Source: Flavobacterium sufflavum | Lineage (GTDB): Bacteria > Bacteroidota > Bacteroidia > Flavobacteriales > Flavobacteriaceae | Direction: 5' to 3' | Assembly: GCF_004016525.1 (NCBI RefSeq) | Contig: NZ_SACJ01000003.1 | Location: 310,001-374,000, forward strand | Length of the DNA: 64,000 nt | In this document: positions 55,158 to 62,801 of the stretch, in pieces | Layout of the letters: each line of letters starts with the position of its first letter | Numbering within the stretch: position 1 is the stretch's first letter | The notes under the pieces: model-generated | Seen by the model: only the letters and a program-made list of their open reading frames with translations | What the model was told of the DNA's origin: nothing | Database searches by the model: none | Position numbers and translations under genes: made by a program

Positions 55158-56429
55158 ATGACCGTAGATTTATTACTAGGATTACAATGGGGAGATGAAG
55201 GAAAAGGAAAAATTGTTGACGTTCTTACCTCAAATTACGATATTATTGCTCGTTTTCAAGGAGGACCTAATGCAGGGCATACTTTAGAATTTGACGGAAT
55301 TAAACACGTACTTAGAACCATTCCTTCTGGAATTTTCCATAAATCAGCGGTAAATGTTATTGGAAATGGTGTTGTAATCGATCCTGTTGTATTTCAAAAA
55401 GAAATCGAAGGATTGGCAAAATTCAACATTGATATCAAAAAGAAATTAATCATTTCCAGAAAAGCACACTTAATCTTACCTACACACCGTTTATTAGATG
55501 CTGCTTCTGAAGCTTCTAAAGGGAAAGCTAAAATTGGTTCTACACTTAAAGGTATTGGACCAACTTACATGGACAAAACAGGTAGAAATGGTCTACGTGT
55601 AGGAGATATTGAATTAGAAGATTTTAAAAAAAGATACCGTTCTCTAGCTGACAAGCACGAAGCAATGATTGCATTCTACGGAGTGGAATTACAATACAAC
55701 TTAGCTGAACTTGAAGCTGAGTTCTTTGAAGCAATCGAAGAAATCAAAAAATTAGACTTTATTGATAGTGAAGAATACATGTACCAAGCTCAAAAAGCTG
55801 GTAAATCAATTTTATGTGAAGGAGCTCAAGGTTCTTTACTAGACGTTGATTTTGGTACTTACCCATTCGTAACTTCTTCTAACACTACAGCTGCCGGAGC
55901 TTGTACAGGTTTAGGAATTGCTCCAAACAAAATCAAAGAAGTTTACGGAATTTTCAAAGCTTACACTACTCGTGTAGGTAGCGGTCCTTTCCCTACTGAA
56001 CTTTTTGACGAAGTTGGTGCTACAATGGCAAAAGTAGGCAACGAATTTGGTTCGGTTACAGGAAGAGCAAGACGTTGTGGATGGTTAGACTTAGTAGCAT
56101 TGAAATACGCAGTACAAGTAAACGGAGTAACTCAACTGATGATGATGAAAGGTGACGTACTTTCAGGTTTTGACACTTTGAAAATATGTACTGAATACAA
56201 TTACAAAGGAAAAAACATCGCTCACTTCCCTTACAATGTGGAAGAAGAAAATGTTTCTCCGATTTACAAAGAATTCAAAGGATGGAAACAAGATTTAACA
56301 GGAATGACAACTTACGAGGAATTACCGGTTGAATTAAAAGAGTACATCGAGTTCATTGAAAAAGAACTTGAAGTGCCTATCAAAATTGTTTCTGTAGGTC
56401 CGGACAGAAAACAAACTATTATGAAATAA
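55158..56429 (+). CDS. purA: Adenylosuccinate synthetase
   Basis: A 423-residue GTP-dependent enzyme that joins IMP and aspartate in the first step of AMP synthesis. The P-loop-like motif QWGDEGKGKIVD includes the catalytic Asp13. The IMP site shows GGPNAGHTLEF with its His. Later motifs are IGPTYMDKTGRNGLRV, CEGAQGSLLDVDFGTYPFV and TRVGSGPFPTEL. The length is normal and no feature is abnormal. It follows the Fur-family gene in the same direction and ends in a strong terminator. Confidence 0.97.
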   Translation: MTVDLLLGLQWGDEGKGKIVDVLTSNYDIIARFQGGPNAGHTLEFDGIKHVLRTIPSGIFHKSAVNVIGNGVVIDPVVFQKEIEGLAKFNIDIKKKLIISRKAHLILPTHRLLDAASEASKGKAKIGSTLKGIGPTYMDKTGRNGLRVGDIELEDFKKRYRSLADKHEAMIAFYGVELQYNLAELEAEFFEAIEEIKKLDFIDSEEYMYQAQKAGKSILCEGAQGSLLDVDFGTYPFVTSSNTTAAGACTGLGIAPNKIKEVYGIFKAYTTRVGSGPFPTELFDEVGATMAKVGNEFGSVTGRARRCGWLDLVALKYAVQVNGVTQLMMMKGDVLSGFDTLKICTEYNYKGKNIAHFPYNVEEENVSPIYKEFKGWKQDLTGMTTYEELPVELKEYIEFIEKELEVPIKIVSVGPDRKQTIMK

Positions 56430-56435
56430 ACAATT

Positions 56436-56464
56436 AACGCTCTGATTTTTCAGGGCGTTTTTTT
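56436..56464 (+). terminator. Intrinsic terminator of purA
   Basis: A 10-bp stem (AACGCTCTGA / TCAGGGCGTT, one G-T pair) with a TTTT loop and a T tail. Confidence 0.88.
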
Positions 56465-56483
56465 ATATCCAAAATCACAACAC

Positions 56484-57065
56484 ATGAACGACCCAAAAAT
56501 AACCATCCAAAAAACCAAACTACTTTCGGACAACTGGTACATTCTGAACAAAGTAACTTTTGATTATCAAAAACCTGACAACAGCGTGATTACTCAAAAA
56601 AGAGAAGTCTACGATCGTGGAAATGGAGCGGCCATTTTACTTTATAACAAAACAGATAAAACCATTATTTTAACCCGCCAGTTTCGTTTACCAACCTACT
56701 TAAACGGAAATAAAAGCGGAATGATGATCGAAGTTTGCGCCGGCTTATTAGATCAGGACGAACCCGAACAATGCATAATCAGAGAAACAGAAGAAGAAAC
56801 CGGTTATAGAATTTCTAAGGTTAAAAAAATCATGGAAACCTATATGTCACCGGGTGCCATAACCGAAATTCTATATTTATTTATTGGCGAATATGACGCT
56901 TCAATGAAAGTCAGCGAAGGCGGCGGACTGGACCATGAACAAGAAAACATCGAAGTCTTAGAAATGTCTTTTGACCAGGCTTATGCAATGATTGAAACAG
57001 GAGAATTAAAAGATGCTAAAACCATTATGTTGTTGCAGTATGCGAAGATAAATGGGTTAATGTAA
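56484..57065 (+). CDS. nudK: NUDIX hydrolase, NudK-like
   Basis: A 193-residue NUDIX enzyme close to E. coli NudK (GDP-mannose pyrophosphatase). It has the N-terminal strand ILNKVTFDYQKPD, then REVYDRGNGAAILLYN and TRQFRLPTYLNGN. The Nudix box AGLLDQDEPEQCIIRETEEE shows the same one-residue-short spacing as NudK, followed by YMSPGAITEILYLFIGEYD. It probably hydrolyses sugar nucleotides such as GDP-mannose; ADP-ribose is an alternative. It starts 54 nt after purA, beyond its terminator. Confidence 0.85.
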   Translation: MNDPKITIQKTKLLSDNWYILNKVTFDYQKPDNSVITQKREVYDRGNGAAILLYNKTDKTIILTRQFRLPTYLNGNKSGMMIEVCAGLLDQDEPEQCIIRETEEETGYRISKVKKIMETYMSPGAITEILYLFIGEYDASMKVSEGGGLDHEQENIEVLEMSFDQAYAMIETGELKDAKTIMLLQYAKINGLM

Positions 57066-57089
57066 TTTAACACTAACCAAATACACATT

Positions 57090-57320
57090 ATGATAGTTAC
57101 AAATATTTCCGATTTCAGAAAAGATATTAAATCTTACTTTGATGCAGTAGCGAAGAATTTTGAGACTCTAATTATTAACCGAGGAAAAGATTCAGGGATT
57201 GTAGTGATATCGCTTGAAGAATACAATTCATTGATGGCAACAAATCACGAATTGTCATCACGATTAAATGAAAAACGTCTTGATACTGCCATAGAAAAAT
57301 TAAAACATTTGAAGGTATAG
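57090..57320 (+). CDS. yefM: Antitoxin of Phd/YefM family, C-terminus truncated
   Basis: A 76-residue antitoxin. The N-terminal Phd/YefM DNA-binding fold is intact ([40 protein letters not shown]). Family members normally end in a helix that wraps the toxin, of the form AIEKL...F...L. Here the protein stops right after [10 protein letters not shown], at the point where YoeB toxin sequence begins in another frame. It can still dimerise and bind DNA in principle, but the toxin-neutralising tail appears lost. See the remnant feature and finding. Confidence 0.82.
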   Translation: MIVTNISDFRKDIKSYFDAVAKNFETLIINRGKDSGIVVISLEEYNSLMATNHELSSRLNEKRLDTAIEKLKHLKV

Positions 57321-57451
57321 GAAAACCCGAACCTCTAAAACATAAATATGCCGGGTTTTGGTCACGCCGAATTGATGATGAACATCGATTAATTTACAGG
57401 TATTTGGAAGATGAAATACAAATTGTAAAATGCCGACACCATTACGACTAA
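57302..57451 (+). pseudogene. yoeB: YoeB-family toxin remnant (C-terminal half only)
   Basis: Read from 57302 the frame gives [20 protein letters not shown], then [18 protein letters not shown] and [11 protein letters not shown], ending at TAA 57449-57451. This is the C-terminal half of a YoeB mRNA interferase, with the His/Tyr active-site end complete. The N-terminal 35-40 residues are missing: an in-frame TGA lies at 57281-57283 and no start codon follows. It begins inside the antitoxin's last codons. A deletion that removed the antitoxin tail and the toxin head explains both. Confidence 0.85.
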
Positions 57452-57466
57452 GACTCCGCCTAAAAC

Positions 57467-57507
57467 AAAAAAAGTACAATAAGAAATTTTCTCATTGTAC
57501 TTTTTTT
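57467..57507. terminator. Bidirectional intrinsic terminator
   Basis: AAAAAAAGTACAAT (57467-57480) pairs with ATTGTACTTTTTTT (57494-57507) over 14 bp with a 13-nt loop. It lies between the toxin remnant and the convergent peroxiredoxin gene. Confidence 0.85.
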
Positions 57508-57526
57508 GTAACCAGAACCTACGAAA

Positions 57527-58165
57527 TTACTTATTAGGCTGTGGTGTCATTCTTAAGTAATATTTAATGCGATTGAATCCTTTTGGGAATTTAGCCGGAA
57601 TATCTTCATCTGGAATTGATGGAGAAATAACCACATCCTGACCGTCTTTCCAGTTGGCTGGTGTAGCCACGCTATAATTAGCTGTTAACTGTAAACTATC
57701 AATTACACGTAGCAATTCGTCAAAGTTTCTTCCTGTAGAAGCCGGATAAGTCAAGATTAATTTTACTTTTTTATCAGCTCCAATAATAAATACTGAACGA
57801 ACCGTGAAAGTGTCATTCGCATTTGGATGAATCATATCATACAAATTAGCTACTTCTTTGTTCTCATCAGCGATAATTGGGTATTGTAAAGTTACATTTT
57901 GAGTTTCTTCGATGTCTTTAATCCAGTTTAAATGCGACTCTAATCCATCCACACTTAATGCGATAACCTTAGTATTTCTTTTTTGGAATTCAGGAAAATA
58001 ATTAGCTACAGTACCTAATTCTGTTGTACAAACTGGTGTAAAATCAGATGGATGCGAAAATAAAACACCCCAAGAATCACCTAACCATTCATGAAATTGT
58101 ACAGTACCCTGCGTAGTTTCTGCTTTGAAATCCGGAGCCGTATCTCCTAAACGTATTGTTGCCAT
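57527..58165 (-). CDS. 1-Cys peroxiredoxin (Prx6 family)
   Basis: A 212-residue thiol peroxidase that reduces hydrogen peroxide and alkyl hydroperoxides. The peroxidatic Cys46 lies in SHPSDFTPVCTTELG, with the conserved Thr43 and an Arg in VRSVFIIG. The Prx6 C-terminal extension follows (ATPANWKDGQDVVISPSIPD, GFNRIKYYLRMTPQ). No second catalytic Cys is present, consistent with the 1-Cys class. It is cytoplasmic, as no signal is present. The gene is monocistronic and could be metal- or peroxide-regulated, but no operator was identified. Confidence 0.94.
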   Translation of the reverse strand: MATIRLGDTAPDFKAETTQGTVQFHEWLGDSWGVLFSHPSDFTPVCTTELGTVANYFPEFQKRNTKVIALSVDGLESHLNWIKDIEETQNVTLQYPIIADENKEVANLYDMIHPNANDTFTVRSVFIIGADKKVKLILTYPASTGRNFDELLRVIDSLQLTANYSVATPANWKDGQDVVISPSIPDEDIPAKFPKGFNRIKYYLRMTPQPNK

Positions 58166-58308
58166 TTTTATCTATTTTTAATTCCCAATAAAGTTAATCA
58201 AAAAACACTGACAGCCGTTTTAATAAGAATAAAAATTTGTTAAAGAGAGAATACTGAATATTTGATTTTTGAAAATTTCTTGTTTGTAGTTATATTACAA
58301 AAGTAAAG

Positions 58309-59169
58309 TTATTCTTCTGCAAAAGTTATTAATTCTTCATTATCACATTTTTTGCAAACTTGTTTAATTTTGTCTTTTTCGTATTCAATGAATTCTATTT
58401 GCAAACTTCCACATTTTGAGCAAGCCAATTCTTGGTCAAAACCTAGATATTTAAAAAATAAGTTCTCAATTAAACTAATAGTAGTACAAGTAAATAATAA
58501 TGCAATTTTGGCATCTGGATACTTTTTATTCTGCGAATGAACTAACATCGAATTATAGCTCCAAGCACTATCAACTAGTTTTCTCGAATAATTTCTCAAA
58601 TCAGAGTTTTCACTTCCGGGAATATAATATTCAATAAAAGCATTTGCAACACCTTTAAAGTCCGACTTCTTTAATCCTTTCTCACTTACTAATTCAGGAT
58701 TTCTATTGCAGAGTTCCTTAGATAAATCAATTAGGCTTTCTCTACATAATAACCCAATAGACTGAAATTCTTCTGGCTCTAAATCTATTGATAATTTTTC
58801 AGAAGCCATATTTAGCTTTCTATTAATTGATTTTAGATGTCCAATATCTAAAGGAATTTCCTCTATAATATGTTTGAATTCATTTTTATGTCTCTTTTCT
58901 AATCTTTGCGTCAATCCCATATGAAAAGAATATGCTTCATCAGCAGAAAGGTAATTAGCATTCTGAGTATATAAATTCATTGGAGCATCATCACCTTCAA
59001 CAACCCAAAATGCTTCGTCTTCAGTTTTCACATTCCAAACATTTACGACAATACCTAAGTCAGTAAAAGTTTCCTCGCATTTGATGTTTACAATTTCTTT
59101 TATATCATCAAATGACTTAAAATATTCTTTAATATTCTTTTCTACTTCTATTCTATATTCTGGAGTCAT
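58309..59169 (-). CDS. Unknown helical protein with C-terminal zinc ribbon
   Basis: A 286-residue soluble protein not assigned to a family. The first 100 residues are mixed alpha/beta. The middle (about 125-245) is helical, with SIGLLCRESLIDLSKELCNR and LRNYSRKLVDSAWSYNSMLV, a pattern reminiscent of HEPN-type helical domains (uncertain). The end carries two Cys pairs (CSKCGS and CKKCDN), a likely zinc ribbon. A HEPN-like domain with a zinc ribbon would fit nucleic-acid binding or a stress or defence role, but no partner is nearby. It is a single gene beside a dispersed repeat. Confidence 0.6.
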   Translation of the reverse strand: MTPEYRIEVEKNIKEYFKSFDDIKEIVNIKCEETFTDLGIVVNVWNVKTEDEAFWVVEGDDAPMNLYTQNANYLSADEAYSFHMGLTQRLEKRHKNEFKHIIEEIPLDIGHLKSINRKLNMASEKLSIDLEPEEFQSIGLLCRESLIDLSKELCNRNPELVSEKGLKKSDFKGVANAFIEYYIPGSENSDLRNYSRKLVDSAWSYNSMLVHSQNKKYPDAKIALLFTCTTISLIENLFFKYLGFDQELACSKCGSLQIEFIEYEKDKIKQVCKKCDNEELITFAEE

Positions 59170-59348
59170 TTTTTAGATATAGTTTTTATTATATATTGTA
59201 CCTAACTAGATATACACGCTACAAAAAAGTATTTATCCCCCTATTAAGAGTAAAGAAACACAGCTTGATTCTGCATCACACTTTTCCAAATATATAAATA
59301 ATTATTTACAAAAAATAAAAGTTGTTTTGAAAATAAAAACGTACTCTC

Positions 59349-59451
59349 TAGCCCTGATGGCAATGAAAATCCTCCCGATTTTTCATCGGGAGATTGTAAT
59401 GAACAGCAGGAGCAAAAGTTGTTTTGGAAATGTATCGTTCTGCTCCTAAAA
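59349..59451 (-). repeat. ~110-bp interspersed repeat, copy B
   Basis: The inverted counterpart of 8914-9023. In its own orientation it begins TTTTAGGAGCAG, passes TTTGCTCCTGCT and TTACAATCTC, and ends CATCAGGGCTA. Its central hairpin differs: CTCCCGAT / ATCGGGAG with a 5-nt loop. It fills the gap between two minus-strand genes. Confidence 0.75.
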
Positions 59452-59464
59452 AGAAATACTTCCT

Positions 59465-60376
59465 TTAAATGTATTGCAAAATAAGATACCAAAAAGCCAA
59501 TGTTATAAAAGAAATAGGAATCCCAAAACCAATCATCATACTACTTAATCGGGGTTTGAGACCATGAGAAGTAGCCACAATACTAGCCATAATCATTGGT
59601 GCCATTGCGGCTTCCATCAAAGCTACTTGAATCATTAATCCATGTTGTTTTAAGATAACAACATACAATACAAACAATATTGCCGGAGTAATGAACAACT
59701 TATAGGCTAATCCTATCCAAAGAAATTTCCAATGCTGGCTTCGACTATCAAAATGCAATTGCAAACCTACCGAAATAATAGCTAAAGGCGTAAGCAAGCT
59801 ACCTAACTTTGTCAATCCAAATTGGACATAATCATGAAAATCCAAACCTAAAACATTAGCAATACAAGATACTAAAAAGCAAATAAAAGGAGGAAACAAC
59901 ATTACTTTCCTGACTATTGTCCCTCCGCTTGTTGCATCTTTAGAATACATCGTAGCCACAACTACAGCAAGAGTAGAAACCACCACAAAAGTCCCTGGCT
60001 GATCGACTAAAATAGCCATTTTCAAACCTTCGGAACCATAAAGTGCATTGACGATAGGAAAACCTAAAAACGAGGTATTTCCTAAACCTGCTGTAATAAT
60101 AAGACAGCCAATTAATTTTTTAGACCAACCGTATTTTTTTCCTAAAAAGCGAAATAAAAAGAAAGATATAGCAAAACCAATCCAAGTTACCCCAATAAGG
60201 TAAAGCAACTTATTATCCCATTGTATTTTTGGAATATAATACAAAGCCAAAGCCGGAAGACAGACATTAATAACAAACTTATTAATTAGTTTATAACTAT
60301 TGGTTGGAAACCATTTGACGTATTGCAAAGCAACACCTAGAAGTAAATAGACAAAAATTAGAATTATATTGCTCAT
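59465..60376 (-). CDS. AEC-family transporter
   Basis: A 303-residue inner-membrane protein with about ten helices, matching the auxin-efflux-carrier (AEC) family of bacteria. Family motifs are LINKFVINVCLPALALYYIP, AGLGNTSFLGFPIVNALYG, GSLLTPLAIISVGLQLHF and MEAAMAPMIMASIVATSHGL. Bacterial members move organic acids such as malate or malonate; the substrate here is unknown. It starts 6-7 nt after a TATCTTTG element, so its mRNA may be leaderless. It is divergent from meaB. Confidence 0.88.
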   Translation of the reverse strand: MSNIILIFVYLLLGVALQYVKWFPTNSYKLINKFVINVCLPALALYYIPKIQWDNKLLYLIGVTWIGFAISFFLFRFLGKKYGWSKKLIGCLIITAGLGNTSFLGFPIVNALYGSEGLKMAILVDQPGTFVVVSTLAVVVATMYSKDATSGGTIVRKVMLFPPFICFLVSCIANVLGLDFHDYVQFGLTKLGSLLTPLAIISVGLQLHFDSRSQHWKFLWIGLAYKLFITPAILFVLYVVILKQHGLMIQVALMEAAMAPMIMASIVATSHGLKPRLSSMMIGFGIPISFITLAFWYLILQYI

Positions 60377-60383
60377 AGTGCTG

Positions 60384-60391
60384 CAAAGATA
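60384..60391 (-). promoter_or_regulatory. Candidate -7 element for the AEC gene, possibly leaderless
   Basis: The minus strand reads TATCTTTG, ending 7 nt before the ATG at 60376. No TTG lies at a standard spacing; the nearest gives a 12-nt spacer. Confidence 0.4.
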
Positions 60392-60479
60392 TTCACTAAT
60401 TTACAAGTATCATAAACTTATCAGGAATATCAAATTATTTCCTTTTAATGTATTATTTTTACTTAAAGCATTCTCTATT

Positions 60480-61559
60480 TTGAAAAAAGATAAGCCCACC
60501 TCAGCCAAGAACGAAGACAGCCCTGAAATTTTCAATACTGCTGTGTTGAAGAAAATTCAGCAAGCCCGAATGGCGCAACCTAGCACCGAAGAACTCATTA
60601 CCCGCGTATTGGCTGGAGAAATTAGTGCGCTCAGTAGAGCCATTACTTTAATTGAAAGCAGCAATCCCAATCATTTTGCGAAAGCCAATGAAATTATCAA
60701 TGCCTGTTTGCCACATGCTAATAAATCCATTCGAATAGGAATCACCGGAGTTCCCGGAGTAGGGAAAAGTACTTTTATTGAAGCTTTTGGAAAACACTTA
60801 AGCAGCCAAGGCAAAAAAATAGCTGTGCTCACAATTGACCCTAGTAGTTCTATTTCGCATGGAAGCATTCTGGGGGACAAAACACGAATGGAAGAATTAG
60901 CTAAAGATCCTAATGCTTATGTACGGCCTTCGGCATCAGGAGAAACACTGGGCGGAGTAGCACGCAAAACAAGAGAAACCATAATTCTATGTGAAGCCGC
61001 CGGATTTGATACCATTATCATTGAAACCGTAGGCGTAGGACAGAGTGAAACCGCTGTTCACAGCATGGTTGATTTCTTTTTATTATTGCAAATTGCAGGA
61101 GCCGGTGATGAATTACAAGGCATCAAAAGAGGCATTATGGAAATGGCAGACGCTATTGTAATCAACAAATCAGATGGGGATAACATCCCAAAAACCACAC
61201 AAGCAAAAACCGAATTAAGTCGTGCATTGCATCTTTTCCCTTCAAAAAAATCAGGATGGATTCCACTGGCCACAACTTGTAGTGCCAAAACCCATGACGG
61301 AATTGCTGAAATAGAACAAATAATTTCAAAATACATCGAACTGACAAAAAGCAATGGTTATTTCGACACTAAAAGAGTAGAACAAAACGAATTCTGGCTA
61401 TTAGAAACAATTCACAATCAATTACAACAAGATTTTTATACAAATTCTGAAATCCAGGATTTATTAGAAAAAACTAAAAAAGCGGTACAAAACAATGAAT
61501 ACTCACCCTTTGCAGCCGCTCAATTATTATTGGAAACTTATTTTAAAAATAAGCCTTAG
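60480..61559 (+). CDS. meaB: MeaB/ArgK-type GTPase of methylmalonyl-CoA mutase
   Basis: A G3E-family GTPase that guards cofactor loading of methylmalonyl-CoA mutase. The P-loop GVPGVGKST, DPSSSISHGSILGDKTRM, the switch IIETVGVGQSE, the base motif NKSDG and a C-terminal dimer arm are all present. I place the start at the TTG at 60480 (KKDKPTSAKNEDSPEIF), giving 359 residues. An ATG at 60369 would add 37 hydrophobic residues that overlap the divergent AEC gene and are foreign to the family; an in-frame ATG further in would cut the N-terminal arm. The mutase genes are not in this window. Confidence 0.92.
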   Translation: MKKDKPTSAKNEDSPEIFNTAVLKKIQQARMAQPSTEELITRVLAGEISALSRAITLIESSNPNHFAKANEIINACLPHANKSIRIGITGVPGVGKSTFIEAFGKHLSSQGKKIAVLTIDPSSSISHGSILGDKTRMEELAKDPNAYVRPSASGETLGGVARKTRETIILCEAAGFDTIIIETVGVGQSETAVHSMVDFFLLLQIAGAGDELQGIKRGIMEMADAIVINKSDGDNIPKTTQAKTELSRALHLFPSKKSGWIPLATTCSAKTHDGIAEIEQIISKYIELTKSNGYFDTKRVEQNEFWLLETIHNQLQQDFYTNSEIQDLLEKTKKAVQNNEYSPFAAAQLLLETYFKNKP

Positions 61560-61585
61560 ATAGCATAATTCTAATAAATATCTTT

Positions 61586-62341
61586 TTATCTAATATTGCC
61601 TACCGAATTCTTAGCCGTATCATGTTTGGTTTTCAAGACTCCGTTTTCTACTGTAAAACCAATACGAACCTGAGTCTTTAAGGTATCTTTTAATCCTGAT
61701 TTGGCTTTTTGCGAAATCACAAATACCAATTCAAATTCTCCATCTGGCAACTCCATTACGGTATCAGTATCTTCATCCTGAATTGTATATACTTTCTTTG
61801 CACTTTTAGCGTATGATGCAGCTGCAGCACCTCCACCAGCGCCACCTGCTAAATTACCCACACTGGAAACTGCAGCCGAGATAATAGCACCTCCCGGTAA
61901 AGCACCACCCAATAATGATGCTCCTTGCGATAATGAGCCACCAGCTGCATGTAAGCCCTGATTTACTTTTTCGCCAAAAGTAGAACGCTCAGTTGCTGTC
62001 AAGTCATTAATACTATTATCCTTTACATTAATTTTATATCCAGAATTGAGAGGAAATAAAACGACACAGCCATTTTCAATCAGCCTAATATTTATCTTTC
62101 CTGAATTTACCTTTTCTCCAAAGGTTGCCCCTTGTGTCTGCTTTGCAACAGTAACATTCATCGAAATCCTATTTGGCATCCCATTATTATTGATCCCATT
62201 GATTCCCTTTTGACTGGATTCAACAGCGGTATTTTCTTTACCCAGACTCACTTTAGTACTACTTGTGGTATTGATTTGAGCATTTGCTAAACAATACCAA
62301 CCTAAAGCTAAAACAACAGTTATTTTTTTTAAATTTTTCAT
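61586..62341 (-). CDS. Secreted Gly/Ala-rich protein, unknown
   Basis: A 251-residue exported protein (signal ending CLANAQ). It has two copies of the motif TFGEKVN (in GATFGEKVNSGK near 73 and RSTFGEKVNQGL near 120). A Gly/Ala/Ser-rich hydrophobic stretch lies at about 130-175 (SLSQGASLLGGALPGGAIIS, GGAGGGAAAASYA). A beta-rich end follows (VMELPDGEFELVFVIS, TQVRIGFTVENGVLKT). I recognise no family. The Gly-rich part could insert into or associate with membrane. It is probably a single gene. Confidence 0.55.
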   Translation of the reverse strand: MKNLKKITVVLALGWYCLANAQINTTSSTKVSLGKENTAVESSQKGINGINNNGMPNRISMNVTVAKQTQGATFGEKVNSGKINIRLIENGCVVLFPLNSGYKINVKDNSINDLTATERSTFGEKVNQGLHAAGGSLSQGASLLGGALPGGAIISAAVSSVGNLAGGAGGGAAAASYAKSAKKVYTIQDEDTDTVMELPDGEFELVFVISQKAKSGLKDTLKTQVRIGFTVENGVLKTKHDTAKNSVGNIR

Positions 62342-62425
62342 TTTTGTATTTTTTAAGTTTATTATATATCAATTAGTATTTGATTTTGTTACCCTTATTT
62401 TTTAAAAATATTGAAAGAAAAAAAA

Positions 62426-62463
62426 TGGCTGTAAAACGATTAAATTTAATCATTTTACAGCCA
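62426..62463 (-). terminator. Hairpin terminator after the 76-residue acidic protein gene
   Basis: TGGCTGTAAAA (62426-62436) pairs with TTTTACAGCCA (62453-62463), and inside these ATTAAA pairs with TTTAAT. On the minus strand the stem is followed by a T-tract (the A-rich run at 62415-62425). Confidence 0.7.
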
Positions 62464-62497
62464 CTAAACTGTTAATTTACAAATATTAAAACAAAAA

Positions 62498-62728
62498 CTA
62501 TTCTTTCTCGTAGCGTTCCATTTCTCTATCATAAAAAGCATTCGCCTCTTCAATTAAACCTTCCATTTCGGCATTCAATTCGGCTTCGTCAAGATCTTCT
62601 GCTTCTTCCATAAATTCCACTTCATCATCTTTTAGGTTAATGATAAATCTTGGATAATCTAAATGGATGATAAAAATATCATCAGGAAAATCGGTATTGT
62701 CGCCGAGTACAAATTTTGGTAATTCCAT
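62498..62728 (-). CDS. Small acidic protein, conserved-hypothetical type
   Basis: A 76-residue strongly acidic protein (LDYPRFIINLKDDEVEFMEE, AEDLDEAELNAEMEGLIEEA, end REMERYEKE). The first half looks beta-stranded and the second helical. No enzyme motif is visible. I recall similar short acidic proteins in Flavobacteria but cannot name a function. It has its own terminator and lies 70 nt beyond the MATE gene's stop, on the same strand. Confidence 0.6.
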   Translation of the reverse strand: MELPKFVLGDNTDFPDDIFIIHLDYPRFIINLKDDEVEFMEEAEDLDEAELNAEMEGLIEEANAFYDREMERYEKE

Positions 62729-62801
62729 TCTGTAATTAATTTGATTATTTTTTTTAGTTGCTGTATTTTCATTCGAAAAAACAAAGCACTACTTCGTATT
62801 T

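Noticed and set aside
60369..60479. ATG at 60369 adding 37 residues to MeaB
   Set aside because: The extension is hydrophobic, atypical of MeaB, and overlaps the start of the divergent AEC gene.
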